Below, in pieces: positions 62,801 to 64,000 of a stretch of DNA of 64,000 nucleotides. This DNA is from an uncultured Saprospiraceae bacterium (GTDB lineage: Bacteria > Bacteroidota > Bacteroidia > Chitinophagales > Saprospiraceae). The notes under the pieces are model-generated. The model searched no databases, had not been told where the DNA came from, and saw only the letters and a list, made by a program, of their open reading frames with translations. The stretch is taken from contig CALFDU010000040.1 in NCBI GenBank assembly GCA_937950315.1, positions 1 through 64,000 of the forward strand, written 5' to 3'. The translations under genes and the position numbers were made by a program. The first letter of the stretch is position 1; each line of letters begins with the position of its first letter.

Positions 62801-63496
62801 GTGAAAAGCAAACCAATCATAGATGTTATTATACCAGCATACAATGAAGAAGAATCCATTGGTAAGGTAGTCCGTGATATTCCCACAGAATGGGTCAGAG
62901 ATATTGTGGTCTGTAACAATAACAGCAAAGACAATACTAGGGCTGTGGCAGAAGAAGCAGGAGCAACAGTTGTTGACCAGCCTCAACCAGGCTATGGTTC
63001 TGCTTGTCTGAAAGGGATGGAGTTCATTGCTTCCAAAGAGGTATTGCCTGATATCATTGTTTTTGTTGACGGAGATTATTCTGATCATCCAGAACAATTA
63101 CCTGATGTTGTTAAACCTATCATAGAAGATGCTGTGGATATGGTAATTGGCTCGAGGGTATCGGGAGATTTAGAAAAAGGAGCGATGATGCCACAACAGA
63201 TTTTTGGTAATTGGTTGGCAACGAGTTTGATTAAGTTTTTTTACTCATATGAGTTCACAGACCTTGGTCCATTTAGGGCGATTCGATATGATAAGTTGAT
63301 GGACATTAATATGGAAGATCCAGATTTTGGATGGACTGTAGAGATGCAAGTAAAAGCGGCCAAGCTCAAATTAAATTGTGTGGAAGTTCCAGTAAAATAT
63401 AGAAAGCGTATTGGTGTATCCAAAGTATCAGGGACAATAAGAGGAACTGTCTTGGCAGGTCACAAGATACTTTGGACCATATTTAAGCTACTTTAA
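62801..63496 (+). CDS. Family 2 glycosyltransferase (dolichol-phosphate-mannose-synthase-like)
   Basis: A 231-residue cytoplasmic glycosyltransferase. The N-terminal IIPAYNEEESIGKVV binds nucleotide sugar, the DXD-type segment is FVDGDYSDHP, and the late VPVKYRKRIGVSKVSGT is typical of DPM1/GtrB-like enzymes. It lacks a C-terminal membrane domain. It probably moves a sugar to a polyprenyl phosphate. The GTG start is supported by the -7 box just upstream. Confidence 0.85.
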   Translation: MKSKPIIDVIIPAYNEEESIGKVVRDIPTEWVRDIVVCNNNSKDNTRAVAEEAGATVVDQPQPGYGSACLKGMEFIASKEVLPDIIVFVDGDYSDHPEQLPDVVKPIIEDAVDMVIGSRVSGDLEKGAMMPQQIFGNWLATSLIKFFYSYEFTDLGPFRAIRYDKLMDINMEDPDFGWTVEMQVKAAKLKLNCVEVPVKYRKRIGVSKVSGTIRGTVLAGHKILWTIFKLL

Positions 63497-63658
63497 TTGT
63501 TAAAGTTGGCCTATTTTATGCCTTTTTGTTTAAAAAGAGCAATCGGCTAATCAAAGCTTGTCTTGAATGATACCATTTCTTGAGTGAAACTTTTTAATAT
63601 TTGCGCAAGCAAATAAGCACAGAAACTTATTAAAGCGAAATTTAAAATAATATAAAGG

Positions 63659-64000
63659 ATGACAGTAATTGAAGTAATAGGATATATGGTCTTTGGGATC
63701 TACCTAACCGGGTTGATTTTTATCACCATATTTTGCCTGATGCAATTTCATTTATTGGTGAAATATAAATTAAGGAATGTGAGAGAAATCAAGAAGCCAG
63801 AAGGTGAAGATTTCTTGCCAAAGGTCACGATTCAATTACCTATTTTCAATGAACAATATGTTGTCGAACGTCTGATTGATAATATCTGTGAGTTGGATTA
63901 TCCAAAAGAAAAACTGCAGATTCATATCCTTGATGATTCTACAGATGAGACTGTTGACATTACAGCCAAGAAAGTGGAGGAATATAAAGCCAAAGGTTTT
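63659..64000 (+). CDS. Membrane glycosyltransferase, family 2 (partial, cut by window end)
   Basis: The first 114 codons are visible and the frame stays open to the edge. The N-terminal transmembrane helix (about 5-35) is followed by a short loop and the start of a GT2 domain (VTIQLPIFNEQYVVERL, then ILDDSTDET with the first conserved Asp). This matches cellulose-synthase-like processive glycosyltransferases of Bacteroidota. The catalytic D,D,D,QxxRW remainder lies beyond 64000. Confidence 0.82.
   Translation, partial: MTVIEVIGYMVFGIYLTGLIFITIFCLMQFHLLVKYKLRNVREIKKPEGEDFLPKVTIQLPIFNEQYVVERLIDNICELDYPKEKLQIHILDDSTDETVDITAKKVEEYKAKGF

Noticed and set aside
1-64000. tRNA, rRNA, insertion sequences, prophage or integrative element
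   Set aside because: No tRNA-like cloverleaf, transposase, integrase or terminal repeats were recognised by eye. Only a dedicated search could exclude small RNAs.

Overview
The window looks like a chromosomal segment of a marine-type Bacteroidota, most likely the Saprospirales/Saprospiraceae lineage. The evidence is an AT-rich genome with Bacteroidota promoters (-7 element TAnnTTTG), few Shine-Dalgarno sequences, several secreted proteins ending in type IX secretion (T9SS) sorting domains, a TonB-dependent type outer-membrane barrel, a CotH-kinase surface protein, MopE-type metal-binding motifs, and YpdA and LpxH of the types found in this phylum. No rRNA, tRNA, CRISPR array, phage or insertion sequence was seen.

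Layout. 1-450: a ~103-bp tandem repeat array with conserved hairpins, entering from the left edge. 543-11143: mostly housekeeping genes (lpxH, frr, a Zn peptidase, serS, rho, rpmH-rnpA, recQ-aroQ, kdsD). 11144-11946: a gene-poor stretch with a decayed reading frame. 11947-15784: a CotH/T9SS surface protein and ypdA. 16115-30530: an aerobic carbon monoxide dehydrogenase locus of the form I type: coxM-coxS-coxL (active-site AYRCSFR present), coxG, coxD, an unannotated 59-residue gene, coxE, and an XdhC-YHS fusion (coxF-like). Around it lie molybdenum-cofactor genes moaC, a two-domain mobA, moeA, moaA, a second xdhC, a TauE/SafE permease, moaD and moaE. moeB follows at 34656. Together they could build the pterin, load Mo, add the nucleotide, mature the Cu-S-Mo site and make the enzyme.

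30610-34633: a small exported protein, a secreted sulfatase-YHYH-MopE protein and an alpha/beta hydrolase. 35821-38136: a glyoxalase-like protein and a TetR-SDR operon with two matching operator palindromes. 38314-45593: recG, rbfA, purA, marC, an Lrp-type regulator, a lipoprotein methyltransferase and a flavoprotein. 45836-54711: surface and secreted genes of mostly unknown function, including a small secreted-protein frame broken by one base in a homopolymer. 54747-58034: an overlapping rimK - AstE/AspA-like - dacB operon. 58162-64000: a UMF1-type transporter, two tandem duplicated Cys-rich lipoproteins, a beta-helix lipoprotein, a VOC protein and two family-2 glycosyltransferases, the last cut by the window edge.

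Two further signals stand out. The hairpin array shows compensating base changes at one unit junction. Four genes (ypdA, tetR, rbfA and a glycosyltransferase) have a perfect TAnnTTTG box ending exactly 4 nt before the start codon, which predicts leaderless mRNAs. All functions are inferred from sequence motifs read by eye; no database search was run.
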